DNA from: Desulfovibrio sp.
GTDB lineage: Bacteria; Desulfobacterota; Desulfovibrionia; Desulfovibrionales; Desulfovibrionaceae
Assembly (NCBI GenBank): GCA_022839785.1
Contig: JALHJW010000002.1
Coordinates: 372,001-436,000, forward strand
DNA: 64,000 nucleotides
Direction of reading: 5' to 3'
Shown: piece after piece, positions 33,865 to 42,362 of the stretch
How positions within the stretch are numbered: position 1 is the first letter of the stretch
How the letters are laid out: the number at the start of each line of letters is the position of its first letter
Position numbers and translations under genes: made by a program
Notes under the pieces: model-generated
The model's input: the letters and a program-made list of their open reading frames with translations, nothing else
Told to the model about the DNA's origin: nothing
Database searches by the model: none

Positions 33865-34623
33865 CTACGTCCCGTCCGCGGACACGCCCCAGGCCGCCAG
33901 CATGCGGCGCATCCCCTCGTGGTGCGAACCGCGCCAGTAGATCCTGCCGCAGGCGGGGCAGCGATGAAACTCGTCATAGTAGAGCCTGGTCCTCGGCTCC
34001 AGGCGCGGCAACACCTCCGCCTTGGCCACGGGCCGTAGCGGCTCGTTGCAGCGCAGACAACGGCTGAAAAGGGCGAAGGGGCCGGCAAGGCCGTAGAGGC
34101 GCAGCACCTCGCCAAGCTGCTCCCTGGGCTCGTTGCTGCGGATGAGCCTGCCGTGGGCCACGACCTTGCGCCTGAGCAGCCGCCGGTCCCGCGTCAGCAG
34201 GACGCGCCCTTCGGCAGCGGCCCGCTGCGCCACGTCGGCATCGGCCTCGTCCCCGGCCCGGACGCAGTCCTGGCCGAGCAGCCTGAGCAGCGCGGCCAGC
34301 CTGCCCACGTTGACGTCGGCCAGGAAGGCGAGCCGGGACAGGGGCGGCCGCAGGACATGGGGCAGGGTCGGATCCAGGGGCGGCGTGGGGGGGAGGAAAT
34401 CCACGCTGCTCCCGCCCGCGAGGGGAAGGCCGAAACCGACCGGCGCGCCGTCCGCCACTATGCCGTCTATCTCGGTGTGGGGCACGCCGCAGGCCTCGGC
34501 CACGTCCTTGAGCGAGGCGGCGCGGTCCGCGGGATAACGCACCCGGCCCGGTCCGAGGGCCGGACCGGCGGACCGGCGCACGAGTCCGGCGAGGTCCCCG
34601 TGGAAACGAAGCAGGGCGTGCAT
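33865..34623 (-). CDS. Mut7-C RNase domain protein with N-terminal ubiquitin-like domain
   Basis: The 252-residue protein has an N-terminal beta-grasp-like region (MHALLRFHGDLAGLV, then GIVADGAPVGFG, about residues 1-80) as in Mut7-C ubiquitin proteins. A PIN-like Mut7-C RNase region follows (FLADVNVGRLAALLRLLGQD, then DEADADVAQRA and VLLTRDRRLLRR). It ends with a zinc-ribbon pair (CLRCN and CPACGRIYWRGSHHEG). ATG 34623 has GGAGGTG upstream. Substrate RNA is unknown. It is a single gene, convergent with the REC-kinase gene and divergent from the cyclase. Confidence 0.85.
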   Translation of the reverse strand: MHALLRFHGDLAGLVRRSAGPALGPGRVRYPADRAASLKDVAEACGVPHTEIDGIVADGAPVGFGLPLAGGSSVDFLPPTPPLDPTLPHVLRPPLSRLAFLADVNVGRLAALLRLLGQDCVRAGDEADADVAQRAAAEGRVLLTRDRRLLRRKVVAHGRLIRSNEPREQLGEVLRLYGLAGPFALFSRCLRCNEPLRPVAKAEVLPRLEPRTRLYYDEFHRCPACGRIYWRGSHHEGMRRMLAAWGVSADGT

Positions 34624-34780
34624 GGCCGCACCTCCGTAACAGGATATGGAGCACGCCGCGCACAACCCGTCAACCCCCGACGTCTCCTAGGCGTCTCCCC
34701 TGCACGTCGTTCAGAGGATTTTCGCAACCCCTTTTCATTCCCAGACAATTATGCCAGAAACGAACATACGGGGAGGTTCG

Positions 34781-34799
34781 ATGGAGGCAGCGCCTCCAT
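34781..34799. repeat. Inverted repeat in the cyclase leader
   Basis: ATGGAGGC (34781-34788) pairs exactly with GCCTCCAT (34792-34799) around an AGC loop. It lies 35-53 bases upstream of the GTG start of the adenylate cyclase gene and could be a leader hairpin or protein-binding site. Confidence 0.5.
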
Positions 34800-34833
34800 G
34801 GCCTGTTGCGCCTGAAAACCCCCCGACCCCATC

Positions 34834-37800
34834 GTGATTGAAACGATCCTGGCACGGTCCGGGGCTGTCGGAATGCGCGAACAACGGAGCCAGTTGCAGG
34901 GAACGGTGCAGGGCCTGCGGGCGTTCCTGCTGAATCCCCCCCCGGAGCGGATGTGGCCCGAACTGCAGCGCCTGGCCGGGAACTTCGCGGGCGAGGCGCC
35001 GCAAGGGCCGACCGGAGAGGGATTCCACCAGGCCTGCGCCGAGGCCGCGCTGGCGCTCTACAGCCTCGCCGACGCGGCCCTGGGCCGGACCGAGCCCGAT
35101 ACCGGGCTGGCCCTGACCTGCCTGCGCTCCCTGCCCCGCATGGGACCGTTGGGCCGCGTCCTGACCATCGCCCTGGTCGAGCGCGACGTCCTGCCCTTCG
35201 ACGACGTGGCCTCCATCCTGGCCGAATTGCCGGAGCTGGAGCGCCGCCTGCTCTTCAACCGCCTGCTCCTCTCCCCGTGGCGGCAGAGCCGCGACATGCG
35301 CGACTTCGCCCTGGACGTCCTGACCATGCTCAAGGACGGCAACCCGGTGGACGGGGCCAAGCTGCTCAAGCACCTCTCCGGAATGACGCCCCGGCCCGCC
35401 TTTGCCGTGCGCGAGGCGCTGCTCGACGGCTCCCTGGGCCAGCACCTGCTGCGCCTGGCCGCGGCCGACAGCCTCTCCCACGAACTGCTGGACATGGCCC
35501 CCCACCTCTCGGCCCTGGAGAGCCAGACCCTGGCCGAACGGCTGGCCAGACTGGCGGACAAGGCCGACTCCACCTCCGACGCGGCCCGCATCCTCGACGC
35601 CGTGGCCGGACTCGGCCCCCAGCCCGGCAAGGAACTGTCCCGGGCCCTGGCCCAGCTTCTCAGCCGGGACGACCACGGCGTCATCCTGCCCGCCTTGGAG
35701 GCCCTGCTGCGCCTGGGCATGCAGGGCATCGGCCGGGTCATGGGCACGCTCTACGCCAAGCGTCCGACCCTCAAAAAAGCCCTCGTCGCCCGCCTGCCCC
35801 TCCTTCCGTCCCGCGAACTGCGGGCCTTCCTGGAGGCCGTGCCGCCGCGCGAACGGACCGCGGTCTTCCTGCTCTGCTTCCTCCTGCTCGGCCGGGTGGA
35901 CCCCACGAACATGGAGCGCTGCCTCTCGGCCGTGGTCGGCGGAGATCCCGTGGGCGGCCCCATGAACGAACTGCTCGGCCACGTGGCCCAGACCGCCCAC
36001 CGCGCGCCCGAGGAACCCGAAGGCCACGCGCCCTCCATGGTCCTCGACGCCCCCTCCCCGGGCAAGGGAAAGAAGGCCGCGCCCGCCCCGAATCGCGGGC
36101 CGAAATCCTTCAACCTCAAGAAGGACAGCCCCTCGCGCTTCTCCGCCAAGGGCCTGCACGTCATCGACTCCTCCTTCGAGGAAACCTCCTTCTTCATGGC
36201 CGACTTCACCCAGGCCACCCTGGAGCGCTGCGCCTTCTCGGGCTGCCGCTTCAGCCACTGCGTCCTCGATCTTGCGGTGATCAAGGACTCGGTCTTCACG
36301 GGCTGCTCCTTCGAACACTGCTCCCTGCGCAGCGCCCGTTTCTTCCGCACCGGCCTGACGGACTGCGTGCTCACCGGCTGCGTCCTGGTCCAGTGCGGCC
36401 TGAAGGACTGCGCCCTGACCGCGCTGGACATCGGTCCCGGCGTGATGAGCGGCGCGGTCCTGAGCGGCGGCGCGCTCCTCACCTGCCGCTTCCGCGGCCT
36501 GGATCTTTCCGGGACGGACTGGAACCGGCTGCGCTGCGAAGGGCTGGAATTCGACGACTGCATTTTCGCGCACGCCCGCCTCGCGGCCATGACCGTGCGC
36601 AGCGCCCGCCTCGCGGCCTGCACCTTCGAGGCCTGCGCCGCGGAAGGGCTGGACAGCGACGATCCGACCCTGGGCGAACTCGCCGACCACACTCTGCTCG
36701 TCAGGCTGCGCGAAGCCGCGCCGGATCTGGAGAACGGCCGCCTGCCCGGCAACCTGGGCAAGGACGCGCTCAGACTCGCGGCCCAGGCCGTGGACGAATG
36801 GTTCCGGGTGGCGGAACGCAAGAAGATGTGCCGCCCCTTCATCGCCAACAACGAGCGCCGCCTCTCCTGGGGCAAGGCCAAGATGGGGCGCGCGGCTTCG
36901 GAGTTCTTCGACCTCGTGCCCCTGCTCCTGCACACCGACTTCTTCGACCACGAAACCGGGCTCTATCCCGTGGCCCCGCCCTGCCGCCTGGCCGCCTACC
37001 AGCCCACCTACTCGGCCCTGGAGGCGGCCCGCAAATACTACCCCTCGGCCGCCCTGCCCCAGCCCCATGCCGAGGCCGTGCCCATCGAGGCCATCTACAC
37101 CATCGGCAGCCTGGGAACCATCGCCCAGTCCGAGGACTCGGACATCGACTACTGGCTCTGCTGCAAGCTGGACGAACTGGCCGAGCAGGACATCGAGGGA
37201 CTGCAGCAGAAGTGCGAGCTGATCCAGGAGTGGGCGGACCAGGAATTCGGACTGGAAGTCTACTTCTTCCTCATGGACGAGAAGAGCGTGCGCGACAACA
37301 AGTTCGGCGCTTCGGGCGGCGAATCCTCGGGCACGGCCCAGGCCCTGATGCTCAAGGAGGAATTCTACCGCACCGCGGTCTACGTGGCGGGCAAGAAACC
37401 CCTCTGGTGGCTGGTGGGGCCGGGAGCGGGACAGGGGGACTACGACGCGGCCATGCGCCGCCTGGTCGCGGGCGACGCCGCGGACCGCTTCATCGACCTC
37501 GGCCACGTTCCCCAGATACCGCGCGAGGAATTCTTCGGGGCCTCGCTGTGGCAGATCGTCAAGGCCATCAAGAGCCCGTTCAAGTCGATCATGAAATTCG
37601 GCCTGCTGGAAAAGTACATTTCGCAGACCGAAATGGGCGGCTTCCTGCTCTGCGACCGGGTCAAGGCCAACATCCTCGCCGGCCTTCAGGAGCTGTGGCA
37701 CATCGACCCCTACGTCCTCCTCTTCCTGGAGGTCGCGGAATTCTACGCCTCTCGCGGCGACAAGGAGACCGTGGAGCTGATCAGGATGAGCTTCTTCCTG

Positions 37801-38784
37801 AAGGCCAAGATCACGCGCGAGGCCGCGGGCGTGGCCGTGCCCAGCCGTCCGGAGGAGAAGTCCATCCGCATGCTCTTCGCGAAGAGCATGGGCGAGGAGG
37901 CGCTCGCCCGCAAGGACCCCGGCGTCGCGGACGAGTGGAACCTGGCCCGGATCATCGACGTGGGGGCCAAGGTCAACCAGTTCGTGCTCAACACCTACCT
38001 GCGCGTGCGCGACCAGCAGAAGGGCGACGCCAAGGTGGCCATCGACCCGCGCGACATGACCAAGCTCGGCCGCAAGATCTTCTCGGTCTTCGCCCCGCGT
38101 AAGTACAAGATAGACCGGCTCAGCTTCGTGAAGATGGACAAGAAGGTTCTGAACCAGATAGCCTTCTCGGCGGTCAAGCCCAAGAAGGGAGACGCCTACG
38201 TCCAGATCCAGGGCGGCCAGTTCGACACGCGCACCCGGCTCATGGAGATGCTCGAACTCAAGCGCTCGCCGGACCTGTGCTGGCTCGTGGCCTGGATCGA
38301 GGCCAACAAGATCTGGTTCCCGGAGTTGACCATCAAGACGGACTTCACCGTCTCGCCGGTCATCGTCAAGGACATCGAGGAGCTGATCAAGGCCCTAGGC
38401 GACTTCTTTCCCCACCACGAGACCTTCGAGACGGACATCTCCGAAAGCCTGAACCCGGAACGGGTGCTCAGGGCCTTCTTCGTGCTCAACCTCACGATGC
38501 CGCGCGAAACCGCCGCCATCCGCCAGGCCTCCCTCATCTACTCCACCAACTGGGGCGAAATGTTCTGCCAGACCGTGGCCGTGAACGACGAAACGATCAT
38601 CACGGACCCGCACGGCTTCCTCGCCCGCCATGTGGAGCAGGACTGCTCCCGCGCGCCGCTCATGGGCTCCTTCACGCCCGACCGCGCCGCCTGCCCCGGC
38701 ATCCGCCTCGCCAAGCCCGGCATCCCCGGCAACGGCGCTCCCGGGGAAACCCCGCCCGGCGACGACGTCGCTGCTTCGGCCTGA
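34834..38784 (+). CDS. Class I adenylate cyclase with pentapeptide-like repeat region
   Basis: The 1316-residue protein is far larger than enteric CyaA (848). The first 400 residues are helical and of unknown fold. Residues about 445-610 contain repeating units with small and Cys residues at regular spacing (FTQATLERCAFSGCRFSH, FTGCSFEHCSLRSARF, LTDCVLTGCVLV), like pentapeptide repeats. From about 640 the protein matches class I cyclase, with the nucleotidyltransferase motif GSLGTIAQSEDSDIDYWLC (757-775) and the metal Asp pair at 770 and 772. It should make cAMP from ATP in the cytoplasm. GTG 34834 lacks a clear ribosome site; ATG 34873 is an alternative. Confidence 0.85.
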   Translation: MIETILARSGAVGMREQRSQLQGTVQGLRAFLLNPPPERMWPELQRLAGNFAGEAPQGPTGEGFHQACAEAALALYSLADAALGRTEPDTGLALTCLRSLPRMGPLGRVLTIALVERDVLPFDDVASILAELPELERRLLFNRLLLSPWRQSRDMRDFALDVLTMLKDGNPVDGAKLLKHLSGMTPRPAFAVREALLDGSLGQHLLRLAAADSLSHELLDMAPHLSALESQTLAERLARLADKADSTSDAARILDAVAGLGPQPGKELSRALAQLLSRDDHGVILPALEALLRLGMQGIGRVMGTLYAKRPTLKKALVARLPLLPSRELRAFLEAVPPRERTAVFLLCFLLLGRVDPTNMERCLSAVVGGDPVGGPMNELLGHVAQTAHRAPEEPEGHAPSMVLDAPSPGKGKKAAPAPNRGPKSFNLKKDSPSRFSAKGLHVIDSSFEETSFFMADFTQATLERCAFSGCRFSHCVLDLAVIKDSVFTGCSFEHCSLRSARFFRTGLTDCVLTGCVLVQCGLKDCALTALDIGPGVMSGAVLSGGALLTCRFRGLDLSGTDWNRLRCEGLEFDDCIFAHARLAAMTVRSARLAACTFEACAAEGLDSDDPTLGELADHTLLVRLREAAPDLENGRLPGNLGKDALRLAAQAVDEWFRVAERKKMCRPFIANNERRLSWGKAKMGRAASEFFDLVPLLLHTDFFDHETGLYPVAPPCRLAAYQPTYSALEAARKYYPSAALPQPHAEAVPIEAIYTIGSLGTIAQSEDSDIDYWLCCKLDELAEQDIEGLQQKCELIQEWADQEFGLEVYFFLMDEKSVRDNKFGASGGESSGTAQALMLKEEFYRTAVYVAGKKPLWWLVGPGAGQGDYDAAMRRLVAGDAADRFIDLGHVPQIPREEFFGASLWQIVKAIKSPFKSIMKFGLLEKYISQTEMGGFLLCDRVKANILAGLQELWHIDPYVLLFLEVAEFYASRGDKETVELIRMSFFLKAKITREAAGVAVPSRPEEKSIRMLFAKSMGEEALARKDPGVADEWNLARIIDVGAKVNQFVLNTYLRVRDQQKGDAKVAIDPRDMTKLGRKIFSVFAPRKYKIDRLSFVKMDKKVLNQIAFSAVKPKKGDAYVQIQGGQFDTRTRLMEMLELKRSPDLCWLVAWIEANKIWFPELTIKTDFTVSPVIVKDIEELIKALGDFFPHHETFETDISESLNPERVLRAFFVLNLTMPRETAAIRQASLIYSTNWGEMFCQTVAVNDETIITDPHGFLARHVEQDCSRAPLMGSFTPDRAACPGIRLAKPGIPGNGAPGETPPGDDVAASA

Positions 38785-38856
38785 ACGCGCGAAAAAGGCC
38801 TCAGGCTCCCCGGCCTCCTGATTTCCCCCGCGACCGGCGACGACGCACCGACAGGG

Positions 38857-39966
38857 CTAGACCTCCTTCAACGTGTAGTCCCGCGTCCCGGTCCCGATGC
38901 GTTCGGCGTAGTCGAGGCCCAGGCCCTTGGGCATCTTGGGGCTGAGGGCGAGCATCTTGTCCTCGCCGGGCGCGATGCCCTTGGGCAGCTTGCTGGGATA
39001 CAGGGCCGGGGCGGCGTTGACGAGGTCCAGGGAAGCTTGGTCGATGGCCACGGGGTCGGTGGAGGCCAGCACGCCGATGTCCGGGCAGATGGGCGCGTCG
39101 GAGAAGCCCATGCAGTCGCATTCCGGAGTCACGGAAATCACGTAGTTGAGGTAGACGGCCGGACGCTTGAGGTTGCTGACCACGGCCAGGGCGTATTCCA
39201 TCATGCGCTCGATGAATTTGCCGTGCTCCAGGCTCCAGTCCACGTCCACGGCCTTGAACGCGCAGGAGTGGAAGCAGGCGCCGCAACCGATGCAGCGCTC
39301 GCGGTCGATGAAAATACGCTCGTTCAGGTCGAGCCTGAGCGCCCCGGGCGCGCAGACCTTGACGCATTCGCCGCAGCCCTTGCACTTTTCCGGGTCCACG
39401 CGGGGTCCCATGACGCAGTGCTGGTGCATCTTGCCCCGGCGCGTGGCGCAGCCCATGGCTAGGTTCTTGAGCGCGCCGCCGAATCCCGCGGCGATGTGGC
39501 CCTTGACGTGGGAGAGCACGACCATGGAGTCGGCCTCCAAGATGTCCGCGGCGAGGAAGGCCTCGGTGACGTGCCTGCCGTTCACCGGCACGATCCGCTC
39601 GTGGGTGGAGCGCAGTCCGTCGGCCATGACCACGGGTGCGCCGAGCACGGCCGGGTCGAAGCCGTGGGCGCGGGCCAGCAGGGAATGGGCCACGGCGTTG
39701 CCGCGCTGGCCCACGTAGAGGGTCGAGGTGTCGGTGAGGAAGGGCGCGGCCCCGAGGTCGCGCAGCAGGGCGAGGACAGGGCGCACCTGCAGGGGCTGGA
39801 TGTGGCCCGTGACCCCGGCCTCGCCGAAGTGCATCTTCACGGCCGTGAGGTCGCCCTTGGCGACGCGCTCGGCGATGCCCGCCTTCTTGAGCAGGCGGGT
39901 GATGCGAGTCTCGTAGGGAGCCTTGAGGGTGGAGCGCAGGTTCCAGAACCAGACGGTGGCGGCCAT
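38857..39966 (-). CDS. DUF362 protein with two 4Fe-4S clusters
   Basis: The 369-residue protein has a DUF362 domain (KMHFGEAGVTGHIQPLQVRP, LSHVKGHIAAGFGGALKNLA, and C-terminal VLASTDPVAIDQASLD). A two-cluster ferredoxin segment interrupts it (CKGCGECVKVCAPGAL and CIGCGACFHSCAFKAV). Such proteins are thought to move electrons to or from an iron-sulfur centre, but no reaction is proven for this type. It is the last gene of the leftward DUF39 - LarE-like set, beginning 41 bases after the LarE-like stop. Confidence 0.88.
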   Translation of the reverse strand: MAATVWFWNLRSTLKAPYETRITRLLKKAGIAERVAKGDLTAVKMHFGEAGVTGHIQPLQVRPVLALLRDLGAAPFLTDTSTLYVGQRGNAVAHSLLARAHGFDPAVLGAPVVMADGLRSTHERIVPVNGRHVTEAFLAADILEADSMVVLSHVKGHIAAGFGGALKNLAMGCATRRGKMHQHCVMGPRVDPEKCKGCGECVKVCAPGALRLDLNERIFIDRERCIGCGACFHSCAFKAVDVDWSLEHGKFIERMMEYALAVVSNLKRPAVYLNYVISVTPECDCMGFSDAPICPDIGVLASTDPVAIDQASLDLVNAAPALYPSKLPKGIAPGEDKMLALSPKMPKGLGLDYAERIGTGTRDYTLKEV

Positions 39967-40007
39967 GGCGTTCTCCGTGCCCTGGACCGCGAAAGGCCGG
40001 ACCGGGC

Positions 40008-40820
40008 TCAGGCGTGATGGGTGTCGAAGTATCCGCTGACCGAACCGGAATAAAGGATTCTGGGCGCGGTGGCAAAGGCCGCGCGCACCAGGTCGCGGAT
40101 GGCGGGCTCGTGGCCGCGGGCGTGGCCGCGTTCGGATTCGCGGATCTGGACCACGGCACGGCCGTCCGCGTGCAGGCGCAGGCGAAAATCACGCAGCCCC
40201 ATGTCCTCCAAGGCCTCCTCGGTCCTGGCCAGCTTGGCCAGGAGGCCCGTGGTCACGGTCAGGCCGTAGTCCAGGCGGGTGAAGAGGCAGGGCCGGGAGG
40301 GCTGCTCGGGATCGGCCAGACCGAGGTCGCGGGCCAGACGGCGCAGTTCCGTTTTTTCCAGGCCGCCCGCGGCCCAGGGGCTGACCACGCCCAGCTCCCG
40401 CAGGGCGCGAAGCCCCGGCCTGAAGGAGGTGAGGTCCGAGGCCTGCGTGCCCTCGGCCACGACCGGCAGCCCGCGCTCGCGGGCCAGCCGCACCACGGCG
40501 CGGAACATGGCGCCCTTGCAGGCGTAGCAGCGTTCCCTGGAGTTGTTCAGGACCTCGGGCCGGGTCAGGGGATCGACCTCCACGGTCTCGAAAGGCCGCT
40601 GCTGCGCGGCCAGCCAGGAGACGGCCCGGACCGAGTCGCGCATGGGCACGTGCGGACCCGCCACGTGCGCCGCCAGGAAAGGCAACTCCCAGGACCAGAG
40701 CACGTGCGCCAAAAGCCGCGAGTCCAGACCTCCCGAGACCGCCACCACGCCGCCCACGGCCGCTTCCCGCGGCAGGGAGCGCCGGACGGCGTCGAGCTTG
40801 CGCCTCAGGGTCCTGTCCAT
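40008..40820 (-). CDS. LarE-like PP-loop sulfur transferase
   Basis: The 270-residue protein is an ATP-pyrophosphatase of the LarE/TIGR00268 type. It has the PP-loop GVVAVSGGLDSRLLAH, the RCYACKGAMF motif (LarE reads NRCYxCK) and EGTQASD. A PSRPCLFTRLDYG segment carries the Cys equivalent to the sacrificial one of Lactobacillus LarE. LarE proteins donate sulfur to a nickel-pincer cofactor, but LarB/LarC are not seen here, so another acceptor is likely. Only three Cys are present. The start is 2 bases from the DUF39 stop, so the pair is translationally linked. Confidence 0.85.
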   Translation of the reverse strand: MDRTLRRKLDAVRRSLPREAAVGGVVAVSGGLDSRLLAHVLWSWELPFLAAHVAGPHVPMRDSVRAVSWLAAQQRPFETVEVDPLTRPEVLNNSRERCYACKGAMFRAVVRLARERGLPVVAEGTQASDLTSFRPGLRALRELGVVSPWAAGGLEKTELRRLARDLGLADPEQPSRPCLFTRLDYGLTVTTGLLAKLARTEEALEDMGLRDFRLRLHADGRAVVQIRESERGHARGHEPAIRDLVRAAFATAPRILYSGSVSGYFDTHHA

Positions 40821-40822
40821 GG

Positions 40823-41992
40823 CTAGAAGGCCGGTATCTGTTCCTGGGCCTCGGTGAGCAGGAATTCGCCCGACCTGATCCAGTCCTTCAGCTTCTCGGC
40901 GACCTCAAGGGCGATGACCCGACTGGAAAGGGGCACCGCGGCCACTTTTTCGCCGTTGACCGCAATCTCGCCGGAGAGCAGCTCGGCGTAGGTCGGCTGC
41001 GCCAGGACCCGCTTCACGCCGTTGGGATAGTCGTGTCCGTAGTCCACCACGGGCATGGAGATGTCGGCGTCCGAGACGCCCGTGAACCAAGCCATCTCCT
41101 CGTCGAGGATCGGAATGGGAATGCCCACGCCGAGCGAGAGCGAACTGCCGTAGCCGACGTAGCTCACGCCGCGCACGTACCGGGCGTCCATGCCCTTCAT
41201 GTCGCCGCGCACCATGATGGTTCCCGAGGGATGCATGGGCAGGCCGCGCTCGTTGCGCTTGGGCCTGGGGTTGTGCTGGGTGCCCGCGCCCAGGACCCAG
41301 CCGACGCCTCCGCCGAGGAATATCTTGGTGCCCAGGCCGATGGTCCTGAAGAGGGGGTCGTTGAACAGGGGCGAAAGCTCGCCCGCGGTGGCGAAGTTGG
41401 CGTTGCGCATGTTGGGCTTGAGCGGGCCCATGTAGGTGTAGATGGTCCGCGAGGTCATGTTCACGGCCACGTTGTAGCTCTGGTAGCAGTTGCGCGGGTT
41501 GAGGAGCTGGGCGAAGGGCAGGTCCGCCAGGGTGACGTCCTTCTCCAGCTTCTTCTTGGGGTAGCAGTCCGTGCCGTAGGATTCGCACCACAGGCGCACG
41601 GCCTTGCCGCGCACCAGGTCCTCGATGACGTGGCCGCCGCCGTACTTGAAAGCTCCCGGGGCGATCTTGTTCAGGGGATCGTCCTTGCACAGCTCCGTGA
41701 CCCCGAGGTAGGCGTCCACCGCGGCCAGCCCCGCATGGCAGGGAATGTTGTTGAGCCGCATCTTCTGGACCTTGATGACCGGCGGCTCCTGCCCGATGTT
41801 GAAGAGCATGCCCGAGGAGCACATGGGCGAGAAGGTGCCCGTGGTCACCACGTCCACCTCCCGGGCGGCCTTGGCCTTGCCCATGGAGCGGACGGCCTCG
41901 GCCATTTCCGAGGCGTTGAGCACCACCGCCTTGCCCTTGCGGATGCGCTCGTTGATTTCCTTGATCGTCTTCACGGTCTTTGCAGCGGACAT
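40823..41992 (-). CDS. DUF39 homocysteine biosynthesis protein (L-aspartate semialdehyde sulfurtransferase type)
   Basis: The 389-residue protein matches the DUF39/HcyBio family (COG1900), which in methanogens and Desulfovibrio is needed to make homocysteine directly from aspartate semialdehyde and a sulfur donor. Conserved cysteines lie in TFSPMCSSG (Cys58) and ESYGTDCYP (Cys143). Other blocks are PCHAGLAAVDAYLG, LFRTIGLGTKIFLGGGVGWV and GYGSSLSLGVGIPIPI. No fused NIL-ferredoxin or UPF0280 domain is present. It heads a unit with the LarE-like and DUF362-ferredoxin genes, which could supply sulfur and electrons; that is inference. Confidence 0.9.
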   Translation of the reverse strand: MSAAKTVKTIKEINERIRKGKAVVLNASEMAEAVRSMGKAKAAREVDVVTTGTFSPMCSSGMLFNIGQEPPVIKVQKMRLNNIPCHAGLAAVDAYLGVTELCKDDPLNKIAPGAFKYGGGHVIEDLVRGKAVRLWCESYGTDCYPKKKLEKDVTLADLPFAQLLNPRNCYQSYNVAVNMTSRTIYTYMGPLKPNMRNANFATAGELSPLFNDPLFRTIGLGTKIFLGGGVGWVLGAGTQHNPRPKRNERGLPMHPSGTIMVRGDMKGMDARYVRGVSYVGYGSSLSLGVGIPIPILDEEMAWFTGVSDADISMPVVDYGHDYPNGVKRVLAQPTYAELLSGEIAVNGEKVAAVPLSSRVIALEVAEKLKDWIRSGEFLLTEAQEQIPAF

Positions 41993-42362
41993 ATGCAGGC
42001 CCCCTGGAATCGCGCCCGATATTCCTACCTGGCGCGTAGGCTTTCAAAGGAGCCCATACTGTCCCAAAGCGCTGCTCTTGGCAACAGCCGGGTCTGGCAG
42101 CAACGCCTGGCCGAGGCGCTCGGGGGACCCGCGCGCCGGAGGCATACAACAACTGAACGCAAAGAGTTTTTCACCGTCCTGACAAGGCCTTGCGGGCAGC
42201 CCTGCGAAGACGACCGCCAGCGGCCTTTTTTCTTGGCTTAAGCCTTGATTTGCGCTATGAAAACGCCTGTGGGGAGGCGGGCGTGTACTGCGTGCCCGCC
42301 TCCTCCCGTTCCGGCAGGTGCCCGCATCGATCCACAATGAACAACAACGAGATTTCCCCCCT
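41993..42362. other. Non-coding region upstream of dnaA
   Basis: About 325-370 bases (depending on the dnaA start) without a supported gene. I found no cluster of DnaA boxes (TTATCCACA or its complement) in it. It holds a terminator-like element ending in T6 at 42231, a GGCTTAAGCC palindrome just after it, and a ten-codon frame beginning at 42337 that overlaps the proposed dnaA start. Confidence 0.5.
42184..42231 (+). terminator. Terminator-like element upstream of dnaA
   Basis: AAGGCC (42184-42189) pairs with GGCCTT (from 42222), with a five-pair GCGGG/CCTGC-type hairpin between, and six T residues end at 42231. It would stop a rightward transcript started between 42000 and 42180, a short RNA or an aborted dnaA leader. 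The enclosed loop is long, so confidence is low. Confidence 0.3.

Noticed and set aside
34735..37701. A 988-codon leftward open frame opposite the adenylate cyclase
   Set aside because: Antisense to a well-supported gene, rich in Gly, Gln, Ala and Val with no recognisable domain or ribosome site.
42050..42231. A signal-recognition-particle or 6S RNA gene before dnaA
   Set aside because: The conserved SRP loop pattern is absent and the ends do not pair as in 6S RNA.
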